The translations under genes were made by a program, and so were the position numbers. From Pseudomonas sp. GM48 (lineage in GTDB: Bacteria; Pseudomonadota; Gammaproteobacteria; Pseudomonadales; Pseudomonadaceae), in the NCBI RefSeq assembly GCF_000282335.1, contig NZ_AKJM01000037.1, forward strand, positions 44,863-108,862: DNA of 64,000 bases. The letters run 5' to 3'. The notes below the pieces were generated by a model that saw only the letters and a list, made by a program, of their open reading frames with translations, had not been told where the DNA came from and did not search any database. Position 1 is the first letter of the stretch. Each line of letters begins with the position of its first letter. Below are positions 9,852 to 20,505 of this stretch, one piece after another.

Positions 9852-11165
9852 ATGAAAACCCCCGTTTGGTTCCCCCAGAGCTTCTTCTCCCGCACCCTTT
9901 GGCTGGTGCTGATCGTCGTACTGTTCTCCAAGGCGCTGACCCTGGTTTATCTACTGATGAACGAAGACGTGCTGGTGGACCGCCAGTACAGCCACGGCGT
10001 CGCCCTGACGCTGCGCGCCTATTGGGCTGCCGATGAAGAAAACCGCGGCAAGATCGCCGAAGCCGCGACCCTGATCCGGGTGGTGGGTGCCGGCGTGCCG
10101 GAAGGCGAACAACACTGGCCCTACAGCGAGATCTACCAGCGGCAGATGCAGGCGGAGCTGGGTGCCGACACGGAAGTCCGGTTACGCATGCATTCGCCAC
10201 CGGCGCTGTGGGTCCGGGCGCCAAGCCTGGGCGATGGCTGGCTGAAAGTACCGCTTTATCCCCATCCGTTGCGCGGCCAGAAAATCTGGAACGTGCTGGG
10301 CTGGTTCCTCGCGATTGGTCTGCTTTCCACCGCTTCGGCCTGGATCTTCGTCAGCCAGCTCAATCAACCTTTGAAGCGCCTGGTGTATGCCGCACGGCAA
10401 CTCGGTCAGGGTCGTAGCGTGCGCCTGCCAATCAGCGATACGCCGAGTGAGATGACCGAGGTTTACCGCGCCTTCAACCAGATGGCCGAAGACGTCGAAC
10501 AGGCAGGTCGAGAGCGCGAATTGATGCTGGCCGGGGTATCCCACGACTTGCGTACGCCATTGACACGCTTGCGCCTGTCCCTGGAACTGATGGGCGATCG
10601 CACCGACCTGACCGATGACATGGTGCGCGACATCGAAGACATGGACGCCATTCTCGATCAGTTCCTGGCGTTCATTCGCGACGGGCGTGACGAATCGGTG
10701 GAGGAGGTTGACCTGAGCGACCTGGTTCGCGAAGTCGCCGCGCCATATAACCAGACCGAAGAAAAAGTGCGATTGCGTCTGGAGCCTATCCAGCCGTTTC
10801 CGCTGCGTCGGGTATCGATGAAGCGGTTGCTGAACAACCTGATCGGTAACGCGCTGCATCATGCCGGTAGCGGTGTGGAAGTGGCAGCGTATGTCTCGGG
10901 TGACACCGCCGCACCGTATGTGGTGCTGAGTGTCATGGACCGTGGCGCCGGTATTGATCCGTCGGAACTGGAAGCGATCTTCAACCCGTTCACCCGCGGT
11001 GACCGTGCCCGGGGTGGCAAGGGTACCGGGTTGGGATTGGCAATCGTGAAGCGGATTGCTTCGATGCATGGCGGCAACGTTGAACTGCGCAACCGCTCGG
11101 GCGGTGGACTGGAAGCGCGGGTGCGGTTGCCGTTGGGGTTGATGTTGCCGCGGGATGCTGTTTAG
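9852..11165 (+). CDS. envZ: Osmosensor histidine kinase EnvZ
   Basis: Inner-membrane sensor kinase of 437 residues that phosphorylates OmpR. Two membrane segments (about residues 15-35 and 148-167) bracket a periplasmic sensor of about 110 residues. A HAMP linker follows, then the dimerisation helix with His231 in GVSHDLRTPLTRL, and the ATP-binding domain with NLIGNALHHA, the DRGAGI box and GGKGTGLGLAIV. The length and order match EnvZ. The gene follows ompR in the same direction, separated by a decayed REP, so the pair is likely one unit. The start lacks a strong binding site. Confidence 0.95.
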   Translation: MKTPVWFPQSFFSRTLWLVLIVVLFSKALTLVYLLMNEDVLVDRQYSHGVALTLRAYWAADEENRGKIAEAATLIRVVGAGVPEGEQHWPYSEIYQRQMQAELGADTEVRLRMHSPPALWVRAPSLGDGWLKVPLYPHPLRGQKIWNVLGWFLAIGLLSTASAWIFVSQLNQPLKRLVYAARQLGQGRSVRLPISDTPSEMTEVYRAFNQMAEDVEQAGRERELMLAGVSHDLRTPLTRLRLSLELMGDRTDLTDDMVRDIEDMDAILDQFLAFIRDGRDESVEEVDLSDLVREVAAPYNQTEEKVRLRLEPIQPFPLRRVSMKRLLNNLIGNALHHAGSGVEVAAYVSGDTAAPYVVLSVMDRGAGIDPSELEAIFNPFTRGDRARGGKGTGLGLAIVKRIASMHGGNVELRNRSGGGLEARVRLPLGLMLPRDAV

Positions 11166-11181
11166 CAAACACAGAGGCCTT

Positions 11182-11315
11182 TGTGGCGAGGGAGCTTGCT
11201 CCCGTTCGGCTGCGTAGCCGCCGCAAAACCAGGCAACCGTGATTCAATGAAACAACACGGTTGCCGGAATCGGGAGTCCTCCGGCCTCCAGCGGGAGCAA
11301 GCTCCCTCGCCACAA
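11182..11315. repeat. REP doublet, type B
   Basis: Type B palindromes at 11182 and ending at 11315 are inverted, with inner dyads such as ACAACCGTG-like arms around 11240-11270. It lies between the convergent ends of envZ and rimK, where a bidirectional transcript end is expected. Confidence 0.8.
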
Positions 11316-11330
11316 GGCGACCGAGTCGGG

Positions 11331-12236
11331 TTAACCCTTGCCCTTGGTCCGCGTCATATTCGGCCCGCCATTTTTCTCCAGATGCTCGATGATGATCCCT
11401 GCGACATTCTTGCCAGTGGTGGTCTCGATCCCTTCCAGCCCCGGTGACGAGTTCACTTCCATCACCAGCGGCCCGTGATTGGAGCGCAGGATGTCCACGC
11501 CTGCCACCGCCAGCCCCATGACCTTGGCTGCGCGCAACGCCGTCATGCGTTCTTCCGGAGTGATCTTGATCAGGCTCGCGCTGCCACCGCGATGCAGGTT
11601 GGAGCGAAACTCGCCGGGTTTGGCCTGGCGCTTCATTGCCGCAATCACCTTGTCGCCGACGACGAAGCAACGAATGTCTGCGCCACCAGCCTCCTTGATG
11701 TACTCCTGAACCATGATGTTCTGCTTGAGGCCCATGAACGCCTCGATCACCGATTCTGCGGCTGTGGCGGTTTCGCACAGCACCACGCCGATGCCTTGGG
11801 TGCCTTCCAGCACCTTGATCACCAACGGCGCACCGTTGACCATTTCGATCAGGTCGGGAATGTCATCGGGGGAGTGGGCAAACCCGGTAACCGGCAAACC
11901 GATCCCGCGGCGGGACAGCAATTGCAGCGAGCGCAGCTTGTCCCGCGAACGGGCAATGGCCACCGATTCGTTGAGCGGAAATACCCCCATCATTTCAAAC
12001 TGGCGCAGCACCGCGCAGCCATAGAACGTCACGGACGCACCGATCCGTGGAATCACCGCGTCGAAACCCTCCAGCGGTTTGCCGCGGTAGTGGATCTGCG
12101 GCTTGTGGCTGGCGATGTTCATGTAGGCGCGCAAGGTGTCGACCACCACCATTTCATGGCCACGCTCGGTACCGGCTTCGACCAGGCGGCGGGTGGAATA
12201 CAGACGCGGATTGCGCGACAACACAGCGATCTTCAT
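11331..12236 (-). CDS. rimK: Ribosomal protein S6-L-glutamate ligase RimK
   Basis: ATP-grasp ligase of 301 residues that adds glutamate residues to the C-terminus of ribosomal protein S6. ATP-grasp features are visible: the lid [14 protein letters not shown], the [16 protein letters not shown] segment and the metal-binding [25 protein letters not shown]. Its ATG overlaps the rimB stop by four bases, so the genes are coupled. In P. fluorescens, RimK activity is tied to cyclic-di-GMP and to products of the same operon and shapes the proteome during plant colonisation. The C-terminal tail is longer and more basic than the E. coli one. Confidence 0.95.
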   Translation of the reverse strand: MKIAVLSRNPRLYSTRRLVEAGTERGHEMVVVDTLRAYMNIASHKPQIHYRGKPLEGFDAVIPRIGASVTFYGCAVLRQFEMMGVFPLNESVAIARSRDKLRSLQLLSRRGIGLPVTGFAHSPDDIPDLIEMVNGAPLVIKVLEGTQGIGVVLCETATAAESVIEAFMGLKQNIMVQEYIKEAGGADIRCFVVGDKVIAAMKRQAKPGEFRSNLHRGGSASLIKITPEERMTALRAAKVMGLAVAGVDILRSNHGPLVMEVNSSPGLEGIETTTGKNVAGIIIEHLEKNGGPNMTRTKGKG

Positions 12237-12712
12237 GCAACACCTGTGGAGGAGGTAGATACCGGGAACACCGGCTTGTCTTGTACATACTTGATGCCCG
12301 GATTGACCACCAACTGGCCGTGGATCAGGGCTTTGGAACCGAGCAGCAGGCGATAACGCATGGACTTGCGGCAGGCGAGTGTGAACTCGACCCGCCAGAC
12401 CCGGTCACCGAGGGCCAGGGTGGTGCTGATCACGTATCGCACCTGCGCGTGACCGTTTGAGCTTTTAATGGTTTTCATCGTCACCAGCGGCGCTTCGCAG
12501 CGCCGGTGACGCAGTTGCACGACGGAGCCCAGGTGCGCGGTGAAGCGCACCCACTGTTCGCCGTCGCGCTCGAATGGCTCGATTTCGGTAGCGTGGAGGC
12601 TTGAGGTACTGGCACCGGTGTCGATTTTTGCCCGAAGGCCCGCGACTCCCAAATCCGGGAGCGCCACCCACTCGCGCAGACCGACAACGGTCAAATGGTC
12701 AAATGTCTTCAA
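12233..12712 (-). CDS. rimB: RimB, retropepsin-like ATP-dependent zinc protease family protein
   Basis: A 159-residue protein with the aspartic-protease signature [12 protein letters not shown] near residue 31, preceded by [14 protein letters not shown], and ending [23 protein letters not shown]. This is the retropepsin-like family often annotated as ATP-dependent zinc protease; in P. fluorescens the equivalent gene is rimB and its product is reported to act with RimK at the ribosome. The start is TTG at 12712, whose last bases overlap the stop of a small upstream frame (TTTTGA), suggesting coupling. It overlaps rimK by four bases. Confidence 0.82.
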   Translation of the reverse strand: MKTFDHLTVVGLREWVALPDLGVAGLRAKIDTGASTSSLHATEIEPFERDGEQWVRFTAHLGSVVQLRHRRCEAPLVTMKTIKSSNGHAQVRYVISTTLALGDRVWRVEFTLACRKSMRYRLLLGSKALIHGQLVVNPGIKYVQDKPVFPVSTSSTGVA

Positions 12713-12849
12713 AAGTGCTCAACCGGTAGAAACCGCTCCGACCGCATGCGGCCGAATTCGCGGTATTCACGCAGAATAATGGTTAAAAGGCGACAGATAT
12801 CTACGGCCCGTATTTCCAGCCTCGCAAGGAGGTTATGGAATGTCAGCAT
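12709..12849 (-). CDS. Small open frame coupled to rimB
   Basis: A 46-codon frame (beginning MLTFHNLLARLEIRAVDICR) ends with TGA that overlaps the TTG start of rimB. The product would be a single basic amphipathic helix. The tight overlap suggests translational coupling, which would explain the weak TTG start of rimB. There is no good binding site before the ATG at 12849, and the frame stays open upstream to 12957. The P. fluorescens rim operon has a gene upstream of rimB (rimA), but I cannot say this is it. Confidence 0.25.
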   Translation of the reverse strand: MLTFHNLLARLEIRAVDICRLLTIILREYREFGRMRSERFLPVEHF

Positions 12850-12928
12850 TGTAGTCCGGGACGGAGTAATTCTTGGCACGACAGAAACGGTAGTACAGTT
12901 CACCAATATTTCAGAATGAGGAAATTCC

Positions 12929-13333
12929 ATGGCACAAAAAAACGAAGAGGACGACAAAGTCCGCCTCGATAAATGGTTGTGGGCTGCACGATTTTACAAA
13001 ACCCGCGCCTTGGCCAAGGCGGCGATTGAAAGCGGCAAGGTGCATTGTCGGGGTGAACGTTGCAAGCCGGGTAAAGAGCCACGTGTCGGCGATGAGTTTG
13101 TGATTCGCACCGGTTTCGATGAGCGCACGGTGGTGGTCCAGGCGTTGTCGATCGTTCGCCGTGGCGCACCGGAGGCGCAGCTGCTGTACGCCGAAACTGA
13201 AGCCAGCATCGCCAAGCGCGAAAACGCCGCCGCCGAGCGTAAAGCAGGCGCTCTGGGCGTGAGCACCGATGGCAAACCGAGCAAGAAACAGCGGCGGGAT
13301 CTGTTCAAGTTTCGTGGTAGCAGCAACGAATGA
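12929..13333 (+). CDS. hslR: Heat shock protein 15 (Hsp15), S4-domain RNA-binding protein
   Basis: A 134-residue protein that in E. coli binds free 50S subunits carrying a stalled nascent chain after heat shock. The S4 domain opens the protein (VRLDKWLWAARFYKTRALAKAAIESGKV), followed by GERCKPGKEPRVGDEF and a basic lysine/arginine-rich C-terminal tail ending KKQRRDLFKFRG. GAGGAA before the ATG supports the start. It lies upstream of hslO in the same direction, as in many Proteobacteria, but 228 bases apart, so a separate hslO promoter is possible. Confidence 0.94.
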   Translation: MAQKNEEDDKVRLDKWLWAARFYKTRALAKAAIESGKVHCRGERCKPGKEPRVGDEFVIRTGFDERTVVVQALSIVRRGAPEAQLLYAETEASIAKRENAAAERKAGALGVSTDGKPSKKQRRDLFKFRGSSNE

Positions 13334-13561
13334 TTGACCGTGTCCGTCGATCACTCAAACAGGCGAAGACTTGTAATTGTGCTTGCGCGTAGCCATATGG
13401 GGTAATTCGCCTACCCTACATGAGCCATCGGCAGTGCCATTCGTCGTAAAGCGCACACAGTCGCCGGCCTGTAAGCCATAACCAGACAGCAAGACGCTAT
13501 GGCCAAAGCGCAACCTCGAATTCTGTAATCACTTTTGTCACCACTTCAGATACCCAGACTT

Positions 13562-14464
13562 ATGACTGACCTACCGGATAATGACTTCACCCAACGCTTC
13601 ATCTTCGATGACAGCGACACCCGTGGCGAGCTGGTCTCGTTGGAGCTCAGCTACGCCGAAGTCCTGGCCAAACACGCCTACCCGCAGCCGGTCGCGCAAC
13701 TGCTCGGCGAGCTGATGGCAGCCGCTTCGTTGCTGGTCGGCACCATGAAGTTCGATGGACTGTTGATTCTGCAGGCCCGTTCCGAAGGCCCGATCCCGCT
13801 GCTGATGATCGAGTGCTCCAGCGAGCGCGACATCCGTGGCCTGGCCCGTTACGACGCGGACCGAATCGCTCCCGATGCCACCCTGGCCGACCTGATGCCC
13901 GATGGTGTCCTGGCATTGACCATCGACCCGAAACAGGGCCAGCGCTACCAGGGCATTGTCGACCTCGACGGCACCACCCTGTCCGAATGCTTCACCAACT
14001 ATTTCGTCATGTCCCAGCAAATCGGCACGCGTTTCTGGCTGTACGCCGATGGCCGTCGCGCCCGTGGCCTGTTGCTGCAACAACTGCCTGCGGACCGTTT
14101 GAAAGACGAAGACGAGCGCGCCGCCAGCTGGCAGCACATCACCACGCTGGGCGGTACGCTGACCGCCGATGAGCTGTTGAGTCTGGACAACGAAACCGTG
14201 CTGCATCGCCTGTACCACGACGAGCAGGTGCGTCTGTTCGATGTGCAAAAGCTGCGTTTCCGCTGCAGCTGCTCGCGTGAACGTTCGGCCAATGCACTGG
14301 TCAGTCTGGGTATGGAAGACGCGCAAAAACTGGTGGTTGAGCACGGTGGCAACATCGAGATCGACTGCCAGTTCTGCAACCAGCAATACCTGTTCGATGC
14401 CGCCGATGTCACTCAATTGTTCGCCGGTGCGGGTATCGATACGCCGTCAGATACTCGTCACTAA
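13562..14464 (+). CDS. hslO: Redox-regulated chaperone Hsp33
   Basis: Cytoplasmic holdase of 300 residues activated by oxidation and unfolding. The zinc-binding redox switch at the C-terminus is complete: CSC ([18 protein letters not shown]) and CQFC about 30 residues later, the CxC...CxxC pattern that defines Hsp33. I chose the ATG at 13562 ([13 protein letters not shown]), which matches family starts; a TTG nine codons upstream is open but unsupported. Neither has a strong binding site. It lies between hslR and pckA, a conserved neighbourhood. Confidence 0.95.
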   Translation: MTDLPDNDFTQRFIFDDSDTRGELVSLELSYAEVLAKHAYPQPVAQLLGELMAAASLLVGTMKFDGLLILQARSEGPIPLLMIECSSERDIRGLARYDADRIAPDATLADLMPDGVLALTIDPKQGQRYQGIVDLDGTTLSECFTNYFVMSQQIGTRFWLYADGRRARGLLLQQLPADRLKDEDERAASWQHITTLGGTLTADELLSLDNETVLHRLYHDEQVRLFDVQKLRFRCSCSRERSANALVSLGMEDAQKLVVEHGGNIEIDCQFCNQQYLFDAADVTQLFAGAGIDTPSDTRH

Positions 14465-16186
<1,722 letters not shown>

Positions 16187-16208
16187 GTGTTGGATTGAGG
16201 TAATGAAG

Positions 16209-16234
16209 AAGCCGCCCCTCGGGGCGGCTTTTTT
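16209..16234 (+). terminator. Rho-independent terminator of pckA
   Basis: AAGCCGCCCC and GGGGCGGCTT form a ten-base stem with a two-base loop, followed by a run of T, 22 bases after the pckA stop. Confidence 0.92.
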
Positions 16235-16322
16235 GTGGGTGCGATTCGGACGATGTGAGGCGCAGATACCATTATTCCAGCTGAAAAGGCTTCAAACGGC
16301 CAGAATAATGGCATTTACGCGC

Positions 16323-16679
16323 TCAACTGATCCCTTCCAGTTTTCGCGTATCCCAGCGTTGCGCTTTTATCGCTTGGTAAAGCATTTCGATAGTCAGTGG
16401 AACCTTATCGCCACGCCCCTTCGCCCGTCGCTTGAGAAACACATCAAAGCCTTCAGGCTGGAAGTAGCGATAGGCGTCGTAGTCGACGAAGTCGATGGCG
16501 AACTGTTCTTCCAGTGCTTCCATCAGGTGCCGAGCATCAGCGCCTTCGCAGCCCAGATCAAAGTTGATCGAGGTGTTGAGGCTGATGGTTTTGCGTTCGG
16601 GCAGACCGAGTTCTTCGTGCAGCAACTGCATGAGCAGTTGCATGGCGTGGTCGTCCGGGAAGTTGGGGGCGAGGTTCAT
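16323..16679 (-). CDS. DUF1493 family protein
   Basis: A small acidic protein of 118 residues from the ATG at 16679. It shows the DUF1493 pattern: MQLLMQLLHEELGLP, then a NFDLGCEGADARHLMEALEEQFAIDF core resembling an acyl-carrier-protein fold, and a basic end. The family's function is unknown. The frame continues upstream without a stop into the remnant of an antitoxin gene (16680-16862), where a better ribosome binding site (AGGAGA) is found. The protein may thus be made as a 179-residue fusion or from its own weak start. The window shows no fatty-acid or polyketide genes that would explain it. Confidence 0.65.
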   Translation of the reverse strand: MNLAPNFPDDHAMQLLMQLLHEELGLPERKTISLNTSINFDLGCEGADARHLMEALEEQFAIDFVDYDAYRYFQPEGFDVFLKRRAKGRGDKVPLTIEMLYQAIKAQRWDTRKLEGIS

Positions 16680-16862
16680 TGCGGGGTGTCCGGTTGGGCT
16701 TGGTCGGATCTTATTGGTTGCCGATCGCGAGAGGAAGGAGCGACTGACTTGATTGTTTCCGGGCTCAATGTTTTCAGGTCGCGGGGAAGGCTGACTTTCA
16801 TCCCGTAGGATCTCGTTCATCTGTTGCACGCTTTCCATTAGCTCATTAAAAAATTTGCTCAT
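16680..16862 (-). pseudogene. Fragment of a NadS-type antitoxin gene, in frame with the DUF1493 gene
   Basis: From an ATG at 16862 with AGGAGATAACC before it, the frame reads MSKFFNELMESVQQMNEILR, the usual N-terminus of NadS/HigA-type helix-turn-helix antitoxins in Pseudomonas. After about 28 residues the similarity ends: no helix-turn-helix follows, and about 30 low-quality residues lead straight into the DUF1493 protein in the same frame. No toxin gene is seen next to it. It looks like a deletion remnant that donated its start signals to the next gene. Confidence 0.55.
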
Positions 16863-16972
16863 GGTTATCTCCTGCGCTCGATGGCGGCTTTCCTCGCATT
16901 TTGTCCTTTGGAGCAAATCTCGTTGTTTTGATCGTTCCCACGCAGAACATGGGAACTGATCTTCAGTCGACG

Positions 16973-17269
16973 TCAGGCGGGGGCTTTCCAGTTGAGCATG
17001 CGTTGCTGGGCAACCTTGAGCAGGTCGCAGCCGTCCTGGGTTAGCAGGTAGAGGGCGTGGGTGATGTGCGGGATGTCTTCGACATCGCCGTCCTTGAAGC
17101 TTTGGCAGTGCAGGGTTTGCAGCAGCTCGCTGGAGGCCCGGATGCGCTGGAGGGCGGCTTCGAGGATGTCTTGGGGGTTGGCCTCTGTGTCGATGATCAG
17201 GGGCGGGGTGTCGGTGAGGTTGGTTTCGAGCGGGCGGTAGCGTTTCGGAAATGGATTTAATGTGGTCAC
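16973..17269 (-). CDS. DUF3077 family protein (copy 1)
   Basis: A 98-residue protein of a Pseudomonas-restricted family (DUF3077) without known function. It reads PPLIIDTEANPQDILEAALQRIRASSELLQTL, then a HALYLLTQDGCDLLKVAQQRM helix. No membrane segment or signal peptide is visible; two or three amphipathic helices are likely. The start is GTG at 17269 with a weak binding site. A second paralogue lies 230 bases upstream in the same direction, so the pair arose by tandem duplication. Confidence 0.7.
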   Translation of the reverse strand: MTTLNPFPKRYRPLETNLTDTPPLIIDTEANPQDILEAALQRIRASSELLQTLHCQSFKDGDVEDIPHITHALYLLTQDGCDLLKVAQQRMLNWKAPA

Positions 17270-17499
17270 TGAAGAACACCTCTATTCAGTTGGGATGATG
17301 AATTCTCTCTTTTCAGGTGACCAAGCCCGAGTCGCTGATTTGGCAGCGACAGCCCGGACTATAGGTGTGAGTCTCTGGTCGTCGATAGCCGACAAGGTGT
17401 CTTCTTATGTAGGACCTTGCCGAAGCTTCCATAGGTCGTTGCTGACGGAGTTATCCACAGTGAATTTTCTTGCATTTATATGGCCTCAACGGGACCGCG

Positions 17500-17838
17500 T
17501 TATCGTTTTTCGCGAGCAAGCCCGCTCCCACAGGGAGTTGTGGTGGGGCAAGCAACGTGTTTCGGCAAGCGCTGCCGGGCGATGTCGAGCAGGTCGTTGC
17601 CGTCCTGGGTCAGCAGGTACAGGGCGCTGACGATCTTGGGGAGGTCGCTCGCTTCGGCCTGTTTGAAACACGTGCAATAAAGGGTTTCGAGCAGGTCGCT
17701 GGCGGCGCGGATGCGTTGTCGGGCGGCGTCGAGGATTTCGAAAGGGTCGGCCTCGGTATCGATGACCAGCACCGGGGTTTCGCTGTAGCGGGATTTGAGT
17801 GGGTGATAGCGATTTGTCAGAGAGTCGGGGTTGTCCAT
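17500..17838 (-). CDS. DUF3077 family protein (copy 2), C-terminus made by a REP element
   Basis: A paralogue of the preceding gene, about 112 residues from the ATG at 17838: TPVLVIDTEADPFEILDAARQRIRAASDLLETL and SALYLLTQDGNDLLDIARQRL align closely with copy 1. After the shared part the frame runs into a single type A REP (17509-17532), which encodes the last residues [10 protein letters not shown]. The ancestral stop was probably lost when the REP inserted. A longer start at 17910 is open but lacks family similarity. Confidence 0.68.
   Translation of the reverse strand: MDNPDSLTNRYHPLKSRYSETPVLVIDTEADPFEILDAARQRIRAASDLLETLYCTCFKQAEASDLPKIVSALYLLTQDGNDLLDIARQRLPKHVACPTTTPCGSGLAREKR
17509..17532. 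repeat. Single REP, type A, inside a coding frame
   Basis: One type A palindrome without its inverted partner. It overlaps the 3' end of the second DUF3077 gene and supplies its last codons and part of its end. Confidence 0.8.
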
Positions 17839-18352
17839 CCAGGTGGGTCCTGTGCGAAATCGGCAAGTGTTTCCGGCAGGCCGAGACACTGTTTTCAGCC
17901 GCGCCGGCAACTATAGGAGGGCGTGGCGTAGCGGGACAAGACGGCTGAGATGGACAGGTTTTGTAGGGTGTTTATCGTGCTCTGAGGACGGGGACTACGC
18001 ATTGTCTGGGGGGTGGGCGACGAAACGGCTGAAGGTAAAAACGCCTACAGAGTTGTCAGTCTTTGTGCAGCATATCTCGGTAAACAGTGCTTCAGAAATT
18101 GTCGGGTATTTCGGGTTTGAGGTGATTGTGCCGGCCTCTTCGCGAGCAAGCCCGCTCCCACAGTTTTTTGCGTCGTACTCAAGCCTGTGGACGGCATGGA
18201 TCGGTGTGGGAGCGGGCTTGCCCGCGAAGGCGATCTGAAAGGCGCCCATCCGCTGTATCATCCCGTATCGTTTTTGCCCCCGACCTTTTCTCGACGCGCT
18301 GCAATCGCCGGCTAGGCTTTGCTCATCGCAGCGGTCAACGGAGTGACAGCTT
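17839..18352. other. Gap before recQ containing a type A REP doublet
   Basis: This 514-base stretch has no convincing gene. It contains one type A REP doublet (18139-18228) and, from 18290 to 18352, the recQ upstream region. The rest shows no long repeat or clear promoter. Confidence 0.6.
18139..18228. repeat. REP doublet (REPIN), type A
   Basis: Inverted type A palindromes at 18139-18162 and 18205-18228, the second with one substitution (CTTGCCCGCG for CTTGCTCGCG). Confidence 0.82.
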
Positions 18353-20287
18353 ATGCACAACACCCTGGAACAGGTTTTCGGTTATCCACAGTTTCGACCT
18401 GGTCAGGAAGCCGCCGTCAGTGCCGTGCTGGCCGGGCGTTCGGCGGCGGCGATTTTCCCTACCGGCTCCGGCAAATCCCTCTGTTATCAGTTGCCGGCAG
18501 TGTTGCTTCCACACCTGACGCTGGTGGTCTCGCCGTTGCTGGCGCTGATGCAGGATCAGTTGGCGTTCCTGCAGCGCCATGGCATTGCCGCTGGCAGTAT
18601 CGATTCGGCGCAAAGCCGCGATGACGCCAGCGACGTCATGGCTCGCGCCAAATCCGGCGAGTTGAAGATTCTGATGATCTCGGTGGAGCGTCTGAAGAAC
18701 GAGCGTTTCCGCCATTTCCTGCAGCAAGTACCGATCTCGCTGCTGGTGGTGGACGAGGCGCACTGCATCTCGGAATGGGGCCACAACTTCCGCCCGGATT
18801 ACCTCAAGCTTCCCGATTACCAGCGCCAGTTCAACATCCCGCAGGTGTTGCTGCTGACCGCTACAGCGACACCCAAAGTCATTGCGGATATGCAGACGAA
18901 ATTCGCCATCGCCGCGGACGATGTCGTGACCACCGGTTTCTATCGACCCAACCTCAATTTGCTGGTGGAGCCGGTGCGCGGCCAGGACAAGCGCCGACGT
19001 CTCGTAGAGTGGATGAGCGAGCGACCCGGCCAGCCGAGCATCGTCTACGTCACTTTGCAGAAAACCGCCGAACACATCGCCGAACACCTGAACCGCAATG
19101 GTATTCAAGCGGAGGCCTATCACGCCGGTTTACCCCACGATCAGCGCGAAGGTATCCAGAAGCGTTTCATGGGCGGACAGTCCAATTGCATTGTCGCTAC
19201 CATCGCTTTCGGCATGGGCATCGACAAGAGTGACATCCGTAACGTGGTGCATTTCGACCTACCCAAATCCATCGAGAACTACAGCCAGGAAATCGGCCGC
19301 GCCGGGCGTGACGGTCAGCCGTCGGACTGCCTGGTATTGGCCAACCGCGACAGCCTCAATGTGCTGGAGAACTTCGTCTACGGCGACACGCCCGAGCTGG
19401 ACGGCATCCGCAATGTGCTCGACGAGATACGCGCCGTCGCACCCGAAGGACAATGGGAGTTCCTTCTGGGGCCGTTGGCGGATCAAAGCAACATTCGTCA
19501 GTTGCCGCTCAAGACCTTGCTGGTACAACTCGAATTGCGCGGGTTGATCGCCCCGCGCTACGCGTACTACGCCGAGTACCGTTTCAAATATTTGCAGGAA
19601 CCCGAAGCGCTGCTGGCACGTTTCGAAGGCGAGCGCAGGGATTTCGTCGCTGCGATTATCCAGACCTCCAGCCGTGCACGGACCTGGGCCACGGTGAATT
19701 TCGACGCGTTGTATGAGCAGCACCAGGCCGAGCGCAGTCGGGTGGTCAAGGCGCTGGATTACTTTCAGGAAAAGGGATGGGTCGAACTGGAAAGCAAGCA
19801 GATGACCGAGGTCTACGGCGTGCTGCAAAGTGGTTTCGACAGTGTTGCATTGAGTGAAGAATTGCACGGGTATTTCACTCGGCATGAACAAACCGAGATT
19901 GCGCGGATTCACGCGATGCTGGATCTGTTCGCCACCGACCATTGCCTGGGTTATCGCCTGGCCGAGTATTTCGGCGACCACAATGCACCGCAGCAATGCG
20001 GGCATTGTTCGGTGTGTCACGGACAAGTGGCTCGGTTGCCCGCACCACCGGAGTTGCCGGCGCTTGTGGATAAAAACTTCGGGGCGCTATGTGGCGATTT
20101 TATCCACAGGCACGAGCAGCACACAGGCAACGTGCCCTCGGCTGAGCGAGTGACACGGTTTCTGTGCGGGATCAGCGTACCGCTATTCACCAAACTCAAG
20201 GCACGGTCGATTCCCGGTTTTGCAGCGCTGGAAGATTATCCGTATGCCGCGGTGCGCAGTTGGGCCGAGCAACATATGCTCGGTTGA
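18353..20287 (+). CDS. RecQ-family ATP-dependent DNA helicase
   Basis: A 3'-5' superfamily 2 DNA helicase of 644 residues. Motif I (PTGSGKSLCYQLPA), motif II DEAH (LLVVDEAHCISEWGHNFR with the RecQ aromatic loop), motif III LLLTATATP, motif V ATIAFGMGIDKSDI and motif VI QEIGRAGRDGQPSDC are all present. A zinc-binding region CLGYRLAEYF...CGHCSVC follows, then a winged-helix-like part. There is no HRDC domain, so this is the short RecQ type and may not be the main cellular RecQ, which is usually longer. It stands alone between REP doublets. Confidence 0.9.
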   Translation: MHNTLEQVFGYPQFRPGQEAAVSAVLAGRSAAAIFPTGSGKSLCYQLPAVLLPHLTLVVSPLLALMQDQLAFLQRHGIAAGSIDSAQSRDDASDVMARAKSGELKILMISVERLKNERFRHFLQQVPISLLVVDEAHCISEWGHNFRPDYLKLPDYQRQFNIPQVLLLTATATPKVIADMQTKFAIAADDVVTTGFYRPNLNLLVEPVRGQDKRRRLVEWMSERPGQPSIVYVTLQKTAEHIAEHLNRNGIQAEAYHAGLPHDQREGIQKRFMGGQSNCIVATIAFGMGIDKSDIRNVVHFDLPKSIENYSQEIGRAGRDGQPSDCLVLANRDSLNVLENFVYGDTPELDGIRNVLDEIRAVAPEGQWEFLLGPLADQSNIRQLPLKTLLVQLELRGLIAPRYAYYAEYRFKYLQEPEALLARFEGERRDFVAAIIQTSSRARTWATVNFDALYEQHQAERSRVVKALDYFQEKGWVELESKQMTEVYGVLQSGFDSVALSEELHGYFTRHEQTEIARIHAMLDLFATDHCLGYRLAEYFGDHNAPQQCGHCSVCHGQVARLPAPPELPALVDKNFGALCGDFIHRHEQHTGNVPSAERVTRFLCGISVPLFTKLKARSIPGFAALEDYPYAAVRSWAEQHMLG

Positions 20288-20298
20288 AACACGATCAA

Positions 20299-20388
20299 TG
20301 TGGGAGCGGGCTTGCTCGCGAAGGCGGTGGGTCAGGCACCATCACTGTTGAATGATTGATTGCCTTCGCGAGCAAGCCCGCTCCCACA
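20299..20388. repeat. REP doublet (REPIN), type A
   Basis: Inverted type A palindromes at 20299-20322 and 20365-20388, 12 bases after the recQ-family stop codon. Confidence 0.85.
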
Positions 20389-20505
20389 GAGATTGGGGGC
20401 ACATCCATCCGCTGAATGTTGCTCATCACAGGAATAAATTTCAAAAAAATCCACTGGCTGACTAAGGTGGTGGTTGTCTTCGGATCGCCAACAAGAGAAC
20501 ACAAC

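Noticed and set aside
17262..17630. Plus-strand frame of 122 codons
   Set aside because: It covers a REP element and the antisense of DUF3077 genes, without family resemblance.
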